Shown piece after piece: positions 25,340 through 33,478 of a DNA stretch of 64,000 bases (position 1 is its first letter; each line of letters starts with the position of its first letter). The stretch is from Curtobacterium sp. MCLR17_036. GTDB lineage: Bacteria > Actinomycetota > Actinomycetes > Actinomycetales > Microbacteriaceae. The notes beneath the pieces were generated by a model, which had not been told where the DNA came from, did no database searches, and saw nothing but the letters and a program-made list of their open reading frames with translations. Location of the stretch: assembly GCF_003234445.2 (NCBI RefSeq), contig NZ_CP126269.1, forward strand, positions 2,666,001-2,730,000, written 5' to 3'. Made by a program: the position numbers and the translations under genes.

Positions 25340-25424
25340 CGACCCGAGCACGCGGCCGACCCGAGCACCCGGCCGACCCGAGCACCCGGCCGACCCGAGC
25401 ACCCGGCCGACCCGAGCACGCGGC
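25340..25424. repeat. Five tandem 17-bp repeats
   Basis: Five units of CGACCCGAGCACCCGGC, the first and last with one base change (ACGCGGC), lie immediately before the ClC gene start. A period of 17 is not a multiple of three. It separates the ClC promoter from the GH36 3' end, which is followed by a partial GGGCCTCCCGTCCGG hairpin arm at about 25472. Confidence 0.85.
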
Positions 25425-25502
25425 CCGCTCGACCACCTGGCGGGCGCACGCCGAGCGGCGGGGCCGGGCCGGGCCTCCCGTCCGGTCGCCGCCCGCCCGC
25501 GG

Positions 25503-27614
25503 TCAGACGGCCGTCACCCGGAACGGCACCACGCAGTCGGCCGGCATGAGCGGCGGCTGCAGGCCGACGGTCCCGAGCACGCGGCCGTCGAACACCCGCG
25601 GGCCGGACCACCAGTCGGGCCGGACCAGGCCGTGCCCGTCCCCGATGACGATCGGGTCGACGCGGTAGGAGGTGCCCGGGTCGAGGTCGCGGAAGGTGAC
25701 CCGGCCGGTGCCGGAGACGTCCGAGCGGCCGATGCTCGCCAGGAAGAACACCGCGCTCCGACGGTCGGCAGCCACGGTGCCGTAGACGAGCCGGGAGTCG
25801 TCGGTCTCGTCCGAGCGCACCAGGTCCCCGCCGTGCAGCAGACCGCGGAGCTCCCGGTACAGGGCGATCCACTCGGCGAGCGCGGTCGACTCCGCCGGGG
25901 TGGCCCGGGCGAGGTCCCACTCGATGCCGAGGTGCCCGACGAGGGCCGTTCCGGCGCGGAAGGCGAGGTCGTGGGCGCGACCGGTGGTGTGGTTCGTCCC
26001 GCTCGCGACGTGCGCGCCGAGCAGTTCCGGCGGCAGGAGCTGCTGCGTCCACCGGTGCATGTGCTGCCGCTCGAGCGGGTCGATGTCGTCCGACACCCAC
26101 ACCCGGTCGGTGTGCTCGAGGACCCCGAGGTCGACGCGGGCGCCTCCGGACGAGCACGACTCGATCTCGAGTGCGGGGAAGCGTTCCTTGAGCGTCGCCA
26201 TGAGCCGGTAGGTCGCCAGGGTCTGCTCGTGCACGGCGGCCCCGCCTCCGGGGAAACCGGCGTCGACGAGGTCGCGGTTGTGGTCCCACTTGACATAGTC
26301 GACCATGTACTCGCCGATGATCGCCGTCATCCGCTCGAGCACGTGGTCGAAGGCCGCGGGGATCGCGAGGTCGAGGACCTGCTGGTGTCGGGACCGCACC
26401 GGCATCCGGCCGTCCGCCTGCATGATCCACTCCGGGTGCGCCCGCGCGAGGTCGCTGTCCTCGTTCACCATCTCGGGCTCGAACCAGAGCCCGAACTCCA
26501 TGCCGAGCGCGCGGACCCGGTCGACGATGGGGCCGAGGCCGTCGGGCCAGACGTCCTCGTCGACGAACCAGTCGCCGAGGCCGGCGTGGTCGTCGCGTCG
26601 GCCGCGGAACCAGCCGTCGTCGAGCACGTACCGTTCGACGCCGAGGGCGGCGGCCCGCTCGGCGAGGTCCGTCAGGCGGGCGAGGTCGTGGTCGAAGTAC
26701 ACGGCCTCCCAGACGTTGATGGTCACCGGCCGCGGGGTGTGCGGGTGACCGGGACGGCTCCGGAGCCAGCGGTGGAACCGCCGCGCCTGCTCGTCGAGGC
26801 CGTCGCCGTGGGCGAAGTACACCCACGGCCCCTCGTACGTCGCACCGGTGTCGAGCCGGACCTCGCCCGGCAGCAGGAGTTCCCCGCCGCCGATGACCTG
26901 GCGGCCGGTCGCCAGGCGTTCCGCGTGGTGCCGGTGGTTGCCGCTCCAGCCGGTGTGCACGCCCCAGACCTCGCCGCGCGCGAAACCGAAGCCTGGCTCG
27001 CCGACGCTCAGCACGGTCGCGGCGTCGGCGCCGGTGCGGCCCTTCCGGCCCTCGCGCTGGTGGGTGCCGACGACGAGCGCGCGGCGCTGCGGGGTGCGCT
27101 CCTTGCCCCAGCGCCCGGCGAAGTCCAGGACCTCGCGCGCACGGGAGGGGATCGGCAGCGCGACGGTCAGGTCCTCGACCGTCCAGACGCCCTCGGCGGT
27201 GTTCGTGACGGCGGCACGGGCGCGCACCAGGCCGGAGCCGAGCACCTCGACCGTCAGGCGCACCGCGAGTCCGGCGGTGTCGTCGACGGCGTCCGCGGTC
27301 ACCGTCGTGTCGGTGACGTCGAGCGTGCGCACCGTGAAGGCCGGCGCCCAGTCGTGGCCGTCGCGGTGGCCGGCGAGCCCGGGGCGGCCGCTCCACCCGC
27401 GGTGCGGCTCCGGGAGCACGGCGACCCGCACGGGTTCGTCCATCTCGTTCGGGGAGACCGGCGCGACGTCGGCGTCCGCCAGGGCGGTGAGCGCCGCTTC
27501 GTCGAGGGGGCCGAGCGCCGCACCCCAGTGCACGACGGCGGGGAGCGCTCTGTCGCGGCAGTCGAGCACGAGGGAGACGCCCCCGGCGGTCAGGTGGACG
27601 ATGTCGTGCGGCAT
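25503..27614 (-). CDS. GH36 alpha-galactosidase
   Basis: A 703-residue glycoside hydrolase releasing terminal alpha-galactose from raffinose-type sugars. N-terminal beta domain, then a TIM barrel with LDDGWFRGRRDDHAGLGDW, FGLWFEPEMVNEDSDL, the nucleophile Asp in YVKWDHNRD at about residue 443, and the acid/base Asp in VWVSDDIDPLER at about residue 508. The C-terminal domain is all-beta. No signal peptide, so it needs sugar uptake. ATG at 27614. No transporter or regulator is adjacent. Confidence 0.93.
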   Translation of the reverse strand: MPHDIVHLTAGGVSLVLDCRDRALPAVVHWGAALGPLDEAALTALADADVAPVSPNEMDEPVRVAVLPEPHRGWSGRPGLAGHRDGHDWAPAFTVRTLDVTDTTVTADAVDDTAGLAVRLTVEVLGSGLVRARAAVTNTAEGVWTVEDLTVALPIPSRAREVLDFAGRWGKERTPQRRALVVGTHQREGRKGRTGADAATVLSVGEPGFGFARGEVWGVHTGWSGNHRHHAERLATGRQVIGGGELLLPGEVRLDTGATYEGPWVYFAHGDGLDEQARRFHRWLRSRPGHPHTPRPVTINVWEAVYFDHDLARLTDLAERAAALGVERYVLDDGWFRGRRDDHAGLGDWFVDEDVWPDGLGPIVDRVRALGMEFGLWFEPEMVNEDSDLARAHPEWIMQADGRMPVRSRHQQVLDLAIPAAFDHVLERMTAIIGEYMVDYVKWDHNRDLVDAGFPGGGAAVHEQTLATYRLMATLKERFPALEIESCSSGGARVDLGVLEHTDRVWVSDDIDPLERQHMHRWTQQLLPPELLGAHVASGTNHTTGRAHDLAFRAGTALVGHLGIEWDLARATPAESTALAEWIALYRELRGLLHGGDLVRSDETDDSRLVYGTVAADRRSAVFFLASIGRSDVSGTGRVTFRDLDPGTSYRVDPIVIGDGHGLVRPDWWSGPRVFDGRVLGTVGLQPPLMPADCVVPFRVTAV

Positions 27615-27638
27615 GCGGGCTCCAGTCGGCGTCGTTGC

Positions 27639-27664
27639 GGGTCCGAGCCTTCCGGGTCGGACCC
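27639..27664. terminator. Stem-loop after corA
   Basis: GGGTCCGA pairs with TCGGACCC (8 bp) around a 10-nt loop, 25 bases after the CorA stop and upstream of the GH36 start. GTTGC and GCAAC lie outside it. May also affect the GH36 promoter. Confidence 0.5.
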
Positions 27665-27688
27665 GGCCGTCGCAACTCGACGCGCGGC

Positions 27689-28672
27689 TCAGAACCAGCG
27701 CTTGACCTTGAACACCACCCAGAGCGCCGCGGCGAAGAGCACCATCGCGACGATCGCCAGCGGGTACCCCCACGTCCACCCGAGCTCGGGCATGTGCGTG
27801 AAGTTCATGCCGTAGATCGCGGCGATGAGCGTCGGGGCGAACAGGATCGCCGCCCAGCCGGAGATCCGCTTCGTGTCGTCGTTCTGCTTCTGCGCGGCCA
27901 GCGTCGAGTCGACCGTCAGCGCGTTCTGCAGCAGCTGCCGGAACGTGTCGAGGCGCTCCACGATCCGGATGGCGTGGTCGAGCACGTCACGGAAGCGCCG
28001 CTGCATCTCGATCGGCAGGTGGTACTTCTCGGCGCCCCGGTGCAGGCTCTCGATGATGTGGATGAGCGGGCGCGCTGCCCGCTGGAAGTCCACGACCTCG
28101 CCGAACAGCTCGTACACGCGCCGGGACACCCCGGCCTCGCCGCTGAACAGCTGGTCCTCGATCTGGTTGATGTCCTCCTCGAGCCCGTCAATCACCGGCA
28201 GGTAGCCGTCGACGATGGAGTCCATCAGCGCCCAGAGCTGCGCCTGCGGCCCCACCGTCACCAGCCCGGGCTTGCCGCTCATCCGCTGCAGGGCCCGCGG
28301 CACGGTCTGCCGGCCCCGCGGGTCGGCCTGCACGACCGCCAGGAAGAAGTCCTCGCCGACGAACGCGTGCACCTCGCCGAACGCTACTTCCTCCTGCTGG
28401 TCGTTGTAGAGCGCCGGCTTCAGCACGGCGAACAGCGTCGAGCCGTAGCGCTCGAGCTTCGGTCGCTGGTGCCCCTCGGCGGAGTCCTCGACCGCGAGCT
28501 CGTGCAGGTCGAGTGCGACGGCGACGTCGCCGAGTTCCTGGGCGTCGGGCTGGTGCAGGACGATGCAGGAGCTCGCGCCCTGCTCGGCCATCATCCGGAA
28601 GGTGTCGTCGAGCGAGGGACTCGCGATCGGGGCGATGCGGTCGACGTAGACGGTGTTCAGCTCGAGGCTCAC
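27689..28672 (-). CDS. CorA family magnesium/cobalt transporter
   Basis: A 327-residue divalent-cation channel. Long cytoplasmic N-terminal domain, a coiled-coil-like stretch (EDINQIEDQLFSGE; LDTFRQLLQNALTVDSTLAAQKQNDDTKRISGW), then two C-terminal membrane helices separated by the YGMNFTHMPELGW loop. The GMN signature is intact. Start is GTG at 28672 (VSLELNTVYVD). Divergent gap to the TspO-like gene 167 bp. Confidence 0.93.
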   Translation of the reverse strand: MSLELNTVYVDRIAPIASPSLDDTFRMMAEQGASSCIVLHQPDAQELGDVAVALDLHELAVEDSAEGHQRPKLERYGSTLFAVLKPALYNDQQEEVAFGEVHAFVGEDFFLAVVQADPRGRQTVPRALQRMSGKPGLVTVGPQAQLWALMDSIVDGYLPVIDGLEEDINQIEDQLFSGEAGVSRRVYELFGEVVDFQRAARPLIHIIESLHRGAEKYHLPIEMQRRFRDVLDHAIRIVERLDTFRQLLQNALTVDSTLAAQKQNDDTKRISGWAAILFAPTLIAAIYGMNFTHMPELGWTWGYPLAIVAMVLFAAALWVVFKVKRWF

Positions 28673-28839
28673 GGGACCACCGTACGCAGGGTCGCGGCAC
28701 GTCGGTGCCCGGTGGCCGGCCGGGAGGCCCGTACCCACCCCGCCACACGGCGTGCGTCCTGCCTGTGCGTGCGCTGCACGACCGCCCTCACGCACCGCCT
28801 ACGGTGCAGGTCATCAGCATGCTGACGAAAGGGACTGTC

Positions 28840-29670
28840 ATGAAGAGGATCTGGAAGCGCGTCGCGGTCGCCGTGAGCGCGGTCGTCGCCGTCATCGGCG
28901 CGTACGTCGGCTCGGGCGCTGCCGGGGGCACCCCCATCCAGGACGCCGCCGGCGGAGCGTTGTCGGCGTCGTCGACGGCGATCGCCCCGGACGGCCCCGC
29001 GTTCTCGATCTGGAGCGTCGTCTACGCGGGGCTCATCGGCTACGCGGTGCTGCAGCTCTTCCGCACCGCGAACGACGACCGGCACGAGCGACTGGTGGTG
29101 CCGGCGATCCTGTCGCTGCTGCTCAACGCCGCGTGGATCCTGTCCGTGCAGTTCGGGTGGCTGTGGGCGAGCGAACCGATCATCGTCGCGCTGCTCGCGG
29201 TGCTGGTGTGGACGTTCTCGATCCTGCGCCGGACCCGCTCGACCGGCGTCGTCGAGGCAGTGCTGACCGACGGCACGTTCGGGCTCTACCTCGGGTGGGT
29301 CTGCGTCGCGACGGCGGCGAACACGGCCGCGGTGCTGACGGCCGCGGGCTTCCGCGGGTTCGGGTTCGGGCAGGACGTCTGGGGCGTCGCGATCGCCGCG
29401 GTGGCCGGTCTGGTCGGGGTCCTGGTCGCCTTCTGGGGTCGGGGGCGGCTGGCACCCGCGGCCTCGCTCGCTTGGGGTCTGGCGTGGGTCGCGGTCGCCC
29501 GGTTCGACGGGCCGCTCGTCTCCGTGCCGACGGCCACGACGGCGGTGGTCGCCGCGGTGGCCGTGGTCGTCGTGACCGCGGCGGTCCGGGCGCGCGCAGG
29601 GTGGTCCGGAGCGGGCGAGGGCCGGGCGACGGCACCGGTGTTCGGCCGGGCGGACTCCGTCGCGGGCTGA
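28840..29670 (+). CDS. TspO/MBR-like tryptophan-rich sensory protein
   Basis: A 276-residue membrane protein of the TspO/MBR-like group. After a short N-terminal signal-like helix (VAVAVSAVVAVIGAYVGSG) come the family segments AFSIWSVVYAGLIGYAVLQ, LLLNAAWILSVQFGWLWASEP and FGLYLGWVCVATAANTAAV, followed by more helices. TspO members bind porphyrins and cholesterol-like ligands. It is longer than the core 160-residue TspO, as is common for this branch. ATG at 28840 follows AAAGGGA; an earlier ATG at 28819 has no ribosome site. The 3' end lies inside the 142-bp repeat. Confidence 0.8.
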   Translation: MKRIWKRVAVAVSAVVAVIGAYVGSGAAGGTPIQDAAGGALSASSTAIAPDGPAFSIWSVVYAGLIGYAVLQLFRTANDDRHERLVVPAILSLLLNAAWILSVQFGWLWASEPIIVALLAVLVWTFSILRRTRSTGVVEAVLTDGTFGLYLGWVCVATAANTAAVLTAAGFRGFGFGQDVWGVAIAAVAGLVGVLVAFWGRGRLAPAASLAWGLAWVAVARFDGPLVSVPTATTAVVAAVAVVVVTAAVRARAGWSGAGEGRATAPVFGRADSVAG

Positions 29671-30079
29671 CCGGGCCGGGGTCTGTGGCGTGAAAGCGAC
29701 AGAACCCGCCGGGCCGGCCTCGTTCACCCCGCGAAAGCGACACTTCTCCGCGGATGTTCGGCGGAGAAGTGTCGCTTTCGCAAGCCAGCGCGACGGGGCC
29801 GTCGCGGGCTGACGGGGGCGGGGGCTGTGGCGTGAAAGCGACAGAACCCGCCGCGACGCCCTCGTCCACCCCGCGAAAGCGACACTTCACCGCGGATGTT
29901 CGGCGGAGAACTGTCGCTTTCGCGACCCAGCCCGACGGGGGCGTCGCGGGCTCACGGAGCCGGGGGCTGTGGCGTGAAAGCGACAGAACCCGCCGGGCCG
30001 GCCCCGTCCACCCCGCGAAAGCGACACTTCACCGCGGATGTTCGGCGGAGAAGTGTCGCTTTCGCGATCGAGCCCGGCC
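29659..30079. repeat. Three tandem copies of a 142-bp element
   Basis: Copies start at 29659, 29801 and 29943. Each contains TGGCGTGAAAGCGACAG followed by a long hairpin: GCGAAAGCGACACTTC... with a 21-bp stem around GGATGTTCG (perfect in copy 1, one or two mismatches in copies 2 and 3). The motif GAAAGCGACA occurs three times per copy, one reversed. The first copy includes the last 12 bases of the TspO-like CDS, and the third ends at the ald stop, so the 409-bp gap holds only this. Confidence 0.85.
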
Positions 30080-31180
30080 TCAGCGCGCGGCTGCGACCAG
30101 CCCGTGCGCGGCGGCGACCGCGGCGTTCGTGACCTCGCCGGCGTGCACGTTCACGCCGAGGGCCAGTGCCGGGTCGGCCGCGGTGGCCTGCTCCCAGCCC
30201 CGGTCGGCGATCGCCACGGCGTAGGGCAGGGTCGCGTTCGTCAGCGAGATCGTGCTCGTGCGCGGGACGGCGCCGGGCATGTTCGCCACGCAGTAGTACA
30301 CGGCGTCGTGCACGGCGAAGGTCGGGTCGTCGTGGGTGGTCGGGTGCGAGCCCTCGAAGCAGCCGCCCTGGTCGATGGCGATGTCGACGAGGACCGAACC
30401 CGGGCGCATGTCCGCGACCATCGCGTCGGTGACGAGCTTCGGCGCCGACGCCCCGGGGATCAGGACGGAGCCGATCACCAGGTCGGCGTCGCGCAGCGCC
30501 TCGGCGATCGCGTGGGCCGACGACCGGAGCGTGGTGACGCGGCCGTCGAACCGGGCGTCGAGGGCGCGGAGCCGCGGCAGGCTGATGTCGAACACGGTGA
30601 CGTCGGCACCCATGCCGAGCGCCATCGTCGCGGCGTGCTCCCCCGCGACGCCGCCGCCGATGACGACGACGCGGCCCTTCGGCGTGCCGGGGACGCCGCC
30701 GAGCAGCAGCCCGCGGCCGCCGTTCGTGCGCATGAGGTGGAACGCGCCGACCTGGGCCGAGAGCCGCCCGGCGACCTCGGACATCGGCGAGAGGAGCGGC
30801 AGCGAACGGTCGGGCAGCTGCACGGTCTCGTAGGCGATCGCCGTGGCGCCGGAGGCGACGAGCGCGTCGGTGAGGGGACGGTCGGCGGCCAGGTGCAGGT
30901 AGGTGAACAGGACCTGCCCCGCGCGGATGAGCGGGTACTCCGCCGCGACCGGCTCCTTCACCTTGAGGATCATCTCGGCCTGCGCCCAGACCTCGGCGGC
31001 GGCGTCGACGATCGTCGCTCCCGCCACGCGGTACTCGTCGTCGGTGAACGCCGAGCCGGTGCCCGCTCCCGACTGCACGAGGACCTCGTGCCCGTGCAAC
31101 GCCAGTTCGGCGACGCCTGCCGGGGTCGCCGCGACGCGGTACTCGTTGTTCTTGATCTCGGTGGGGACGCCGATGCGCAT
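30080..31180 (-). CDS. ald: Alanine dehydrogenase
   Basis: A 366-residue NAD-dependent enzyme interconverting pyruvate plus ammonia and alanine. Substrate domain: [35 protein letters not shown] (Lys), [15 protein letters not shown] (His). NAD domain: [51 protein letters not shown] is the highly conserved loop. ATG at 31180 follows GAAGGAGTC. Upstream is a palindrome (31231). Confidence 0.95.
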   Translation of the reverse strand: MRIGVPTEIKNNEYRVAATPAGVAELALHGHEVLVQSGAGTGSAFTDDEYRVAGATIVDAAAEVWAQAEMILKVKEPVAAEYPLIRAGQVLFTYLHLAADRPLTDALVASGATAIAYETVQLPDRSLPLLSPMSEVAGRLSAQVGAFHLMRTNGGRGLLLGGVPGTPKGRVVVIGGGVAGEHAATMALGMGADVTVFDISLPRLRALDARFDGRVTTLRSSAHAIAEALRDADLVIGSVLIPGASAPKLVTDAMVADMRPGSVLVDIAIDQGGCFEGSHPTTHDDPTFAVHDAVYYCVANMPGAVPRTSTISLTNATLPYAVAIADRGWEQATAADPALALGVNVHAGEVTNAAVAAAHGLVAAAR

Positions 31181-31230
31181 CGCTGACTCCTTCGTGGGTG
31201 GTGCGGTCGTCCCACCATTCAGCGCCGGAT

Positions 31231-31242
31231 TCGTTGCAACGA
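31231..31242. promoter_or_regulatory. 12-bp palindrome TCGTTGCAACGA ahead of ald
   Basis: A perfect palindrome 51 bases before the ald start, between ald and the AraC stop. AldR-type (Lrp family) regulators bind short AT/TTGCAA palindromes near ald genes, but no such regulator is in the window. Confidence 0.35.
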
Positions 31243-31304
31243 GGTTACGGCCGAACATCCGGACGACTTCGGCGCGATCCGTGCGATCGGATTCGGCCGG
31301 ACCG

Positions 31305-32264
31305 TCAGCGCGCGCGGAGCGACTCGCTCGGCAGCTCCCCGAACCGTGCGCGGTAGGTCGACGAGAACCGCCCGAGGTGCCCGAAGCCCCACGAACGCGC
31401 GATGTCGGCCACCGAGGTCTCCTCGCGGTCGCCGTCGAGCAGGTCCGCGCGGGCGCCGTCGAGGCGCACGCTGCGCAGGAGCTCGCCCGGGGTCTGGTCC
31501 AGGTGCCGTCGGAGCGACTGCTGCAGGCCGCGCGGACTGAGCCCCGCCGCGACGGCGATCTCGGGCGTGCCGATCGGCTCGCGGGCGTGGGCGTGCACGT
31601 ACTCGAGGGCGCGGCGGAGCCGACCGTGCTCGGGACCGGTGCCGGCCACGGACGAGCGCCACCGGCTGCGCTGCGGGAACGCCTGCAGCGCCGCCGTGAC
31701 GAACGCCTCGGCGATGGTGCGCTCGCCCGACGCGTCGAGGCGGTGGTCGACGTCGAGCCAGGTCGACGAGTGTGCCCGCACGACGGCCTGCCAGGTGGCG
31801 ACCCCCTGGGCCGTGGGGCGCTGCAGGGTGTCGAACGCGAAGTCGTCGTCACCCGCGACGGACCGGACGAAGTCGCGGTCGAGGTGCACGAGGTTCAGGC
31901 CGATGTCGCGGTGGTGCAGGGAGTAGACCTCGGCGAAGGGCACGACGACCGGCACCCCCGGCTCGAACACGTGCGTGTCGCTGCCCGAGGTGAGCCGTCC
32001 GGCACCGCTGCGCAGCCACGCCACGACGAACTCGTCGTCGACGCGGCTCTCGGTGCGCAGGTCCGCCATGAAGCGCGACGAGCGCAGGGACAGCCGGCCG
32101 TCCCCCACGTCGGCGAAGTCCCAGTGGGACTGCGGACGGGTGCGCCGGACGATCGGAGCGCGGAAGTCGTAGTCGCTCTCGAAGAAGGCGAGGGCCTCGT
32201 CGAAGTCACTGCCGACGAGCCGCCGGAAGTACCGGCCGGGGTGTCGCTCGATGGAAAGCACCAT
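31305..32264 (-). CDS. AraC family transcriptional regulator
   Basis: A 319-residue regulator. The C-terminal 100 residues carry the AraC double helix-turn-helix: [48 protein letters not shown] then [33 protein letters not shown]. The N-terminal half is a beta-rich ligand domain with [18 protein letters not shown] at 32264; an ATG at 32294 is also possible and neither has a clear ribosome site. Target not obvious; ald lies downstream but is separately promoted. Confidence 0.88.
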   Translation of the reverse strand: MVLSIERHPGRYFRRLVGSDFDEALAFFESDYDFRAPIVRRTRPQSHWDFADVGDGRLSLRSSRFMADLRTESRVDDEFVVAWLRSGAGRLTSGSDTHVFEPGVPVVVPFAEVYSLHHRDIGLNLVHLDRDFVRSVAGDDDFAFDTLQRPTAQGVATWQAVVRAHSSTWLDVDHRLDASGERTIAEAFVTAALQAFPQRSRWRSSVAGTGPEHGRLRRALEYVHAHAREPIGTPEIAVAAGLSPRGLQQSLRRHLDQTPGELLRSVRLDGARADLLDGDREETSVADIARSWGFGHLGRFSSTYRARFGELPSESLRAR

Positions 32265-32324
32265 GCACCAGAACGTACGAGCAGCCACCGACATTCGACG
32301 CCCGCGGCCGCTCGACGCCGAGCG

Positions 32325-33287
32325 TCACGGCTGCAGGATCGCCTGTCCGACGCTCTCGTCCAGGATGAGGTCGGTCACGAGTCCCGCTGCGAGCGCGCCG
32401 CGCAGCGAGGCCGCCTTCCCCCGCCCGGCCACGACGCAGACCCGGCGCGGCGCTCGCTTGATCGTGTCGAGGTCGGGGGCACCGGCGCGCGCGTTCACCC
32501 CGATGTCCTTCCACGAGCCGTCGGCCCGGTAGAACACCGTCGAGACGTCGCCGACCACCCCGGCCCGGGTGAGCTCGTCACGGTCCTCGGGGTCGAGGTA
32601 CCCGCCCGAGTACACGTGCGACGGCACCGGGGCCTGCGGGGCACCGACACCGAACACGACGAGGTCCATCCGCTCGTGCAGGTCGAGCACACGGCGGATC
32701 GAGCGCTCCCGGAACAACGCTTCCTTCGTCGCAGGGTCGTCGAAGAACGCCGGCACCGGGAACTGCTGCACGAACGCGCCGTACGCCTCGCCGAAGCGGC
32801 GGAGGATCTCGGACGCGTAGACGATGCCGGTGGTCCGGGTGTTCGCGGCCCCGTTGATCTGCACGATCGTCGAGCCGTGCGTCGTCTTCGGCACGAGGTA
32901 GCGGCTGACGGCGCTCACCGTCGAGCCCCACGACAGCCCGATGACCATGTTCGACTCGACGTACTGCGTCAGGATGCGCGCGGCCGACAGCGCGACCCGC
33001 TCGAGCCGGTCGACGTCGCTCGTGTGGTCCGGCACCGGGACGACGTGCGCGTGCACCCCGAAGCGCGACCGGATCGAGCGGCTGAGCGCCGCGGCCTGGT
33101 CCAGGGGCGAGCGGATCTGGATGTCCACGAGCCCGGTGTCCCTGGCGTACTTCAGCAGGCGCGACACCGACGACCGCGAGGTCCCGAGCTCGTCCGCGAT
33201 CGCGTCCATCGTCAGGTCCTGCAGGTAGTAGAGGTGCGCGGCGCGCAGCGCCTGCTGCGTGCGCATGGGCTGAGCCGCATCGCTCAT
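32325..33287 (-). CDS. SorC/CggR family sugar-sensing regulator
   Basis: A 320-residue regulator. N-terminal helix-turn-helix: AAHLYYLQDLTMDAIADELGTSRSSVSRLLKYARDTGLVDIQI. C-terminal sugar-phosphate isomerase-like domain: VIGLSWGSTVSAVSRYL, GAANTRTTGIVYASEI, ERMDLVVFGVGAPQ, DIGVNARAGAPDLDTIKRAP. SorC regulators bind phosphorylated sugars. ATG at 33287. It is divergent from glpD with a paired TGCACG palindrome between them, so glycerol or G3P metabolism is the likely theme. Confidence 0.9.
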   Translation of the reverse strand: MSDAAQPMRTQQALRAAHLYYLQDLTMDAIADELGTSRSSVSRLLKYARDTGLVDIQIRSPLDQAAALSRSIRSRFGVHAHVVPVPDHTSDVDRLERVALSAARILTQYVESNMVIGLSWGSTVSAVSRYLVPKTTHGSTIVQINGAANTRTTGIVYASEILRRFGEAYGAFVQQFPVPAFFDDPATKEALFRERSIRRVLDLHERMDLVVFGVGAPQAPVPSHVYSGGYLDPEDRDELTRAGVVGDVSTVFYRADGSWKDIGVNARAGAPDLDTIKRAPRRVCVVAGRGKAASLRGALAAGLVTDLILDESVGQAILQP

Positions 33288-33314
33288 GGTGCTCCGATCT
33301 GTCGAACGCAACCA

Positions 33315-33403
33315 TGCACGGACGTGCACGGCCTCTGCAACCCTGGTCGCGCCTCCCGGCTGCTCGATCCCGGTGCGCGACAGGTGTGCTGCACGTTCGT
33401 GCA
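33315..33403. promoter_or_regulatory. Two SorC operators, TGCACG-N2-CGTGCA
   Basis: TGCACG-GA-CGTGCA at 33315-33328 and TGCACG-TT-CGTGCA at 33390-33403 are perfect 14-bp palindromes, 75 bp apart (about seven turns), which would allow looping. They lie in the 191-bp region shared by the SorC gene and glpD. Confidence 0.8.
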
Positions 33404-33478
33404 CCCAGGTTGCCCGCACTCTCGCCGGAGCGCACGATCGTTGGTGACCCCACGAACAGACGAAGGAAGCGACGAACC

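Noticed and set aside
24891..27815. A 974-residue open frame on the plus strand
   Set aside because: It is antisense to the alpha-galactosidase and ClC genes; high GC leaves such frames open and its product has no recognisable motif.
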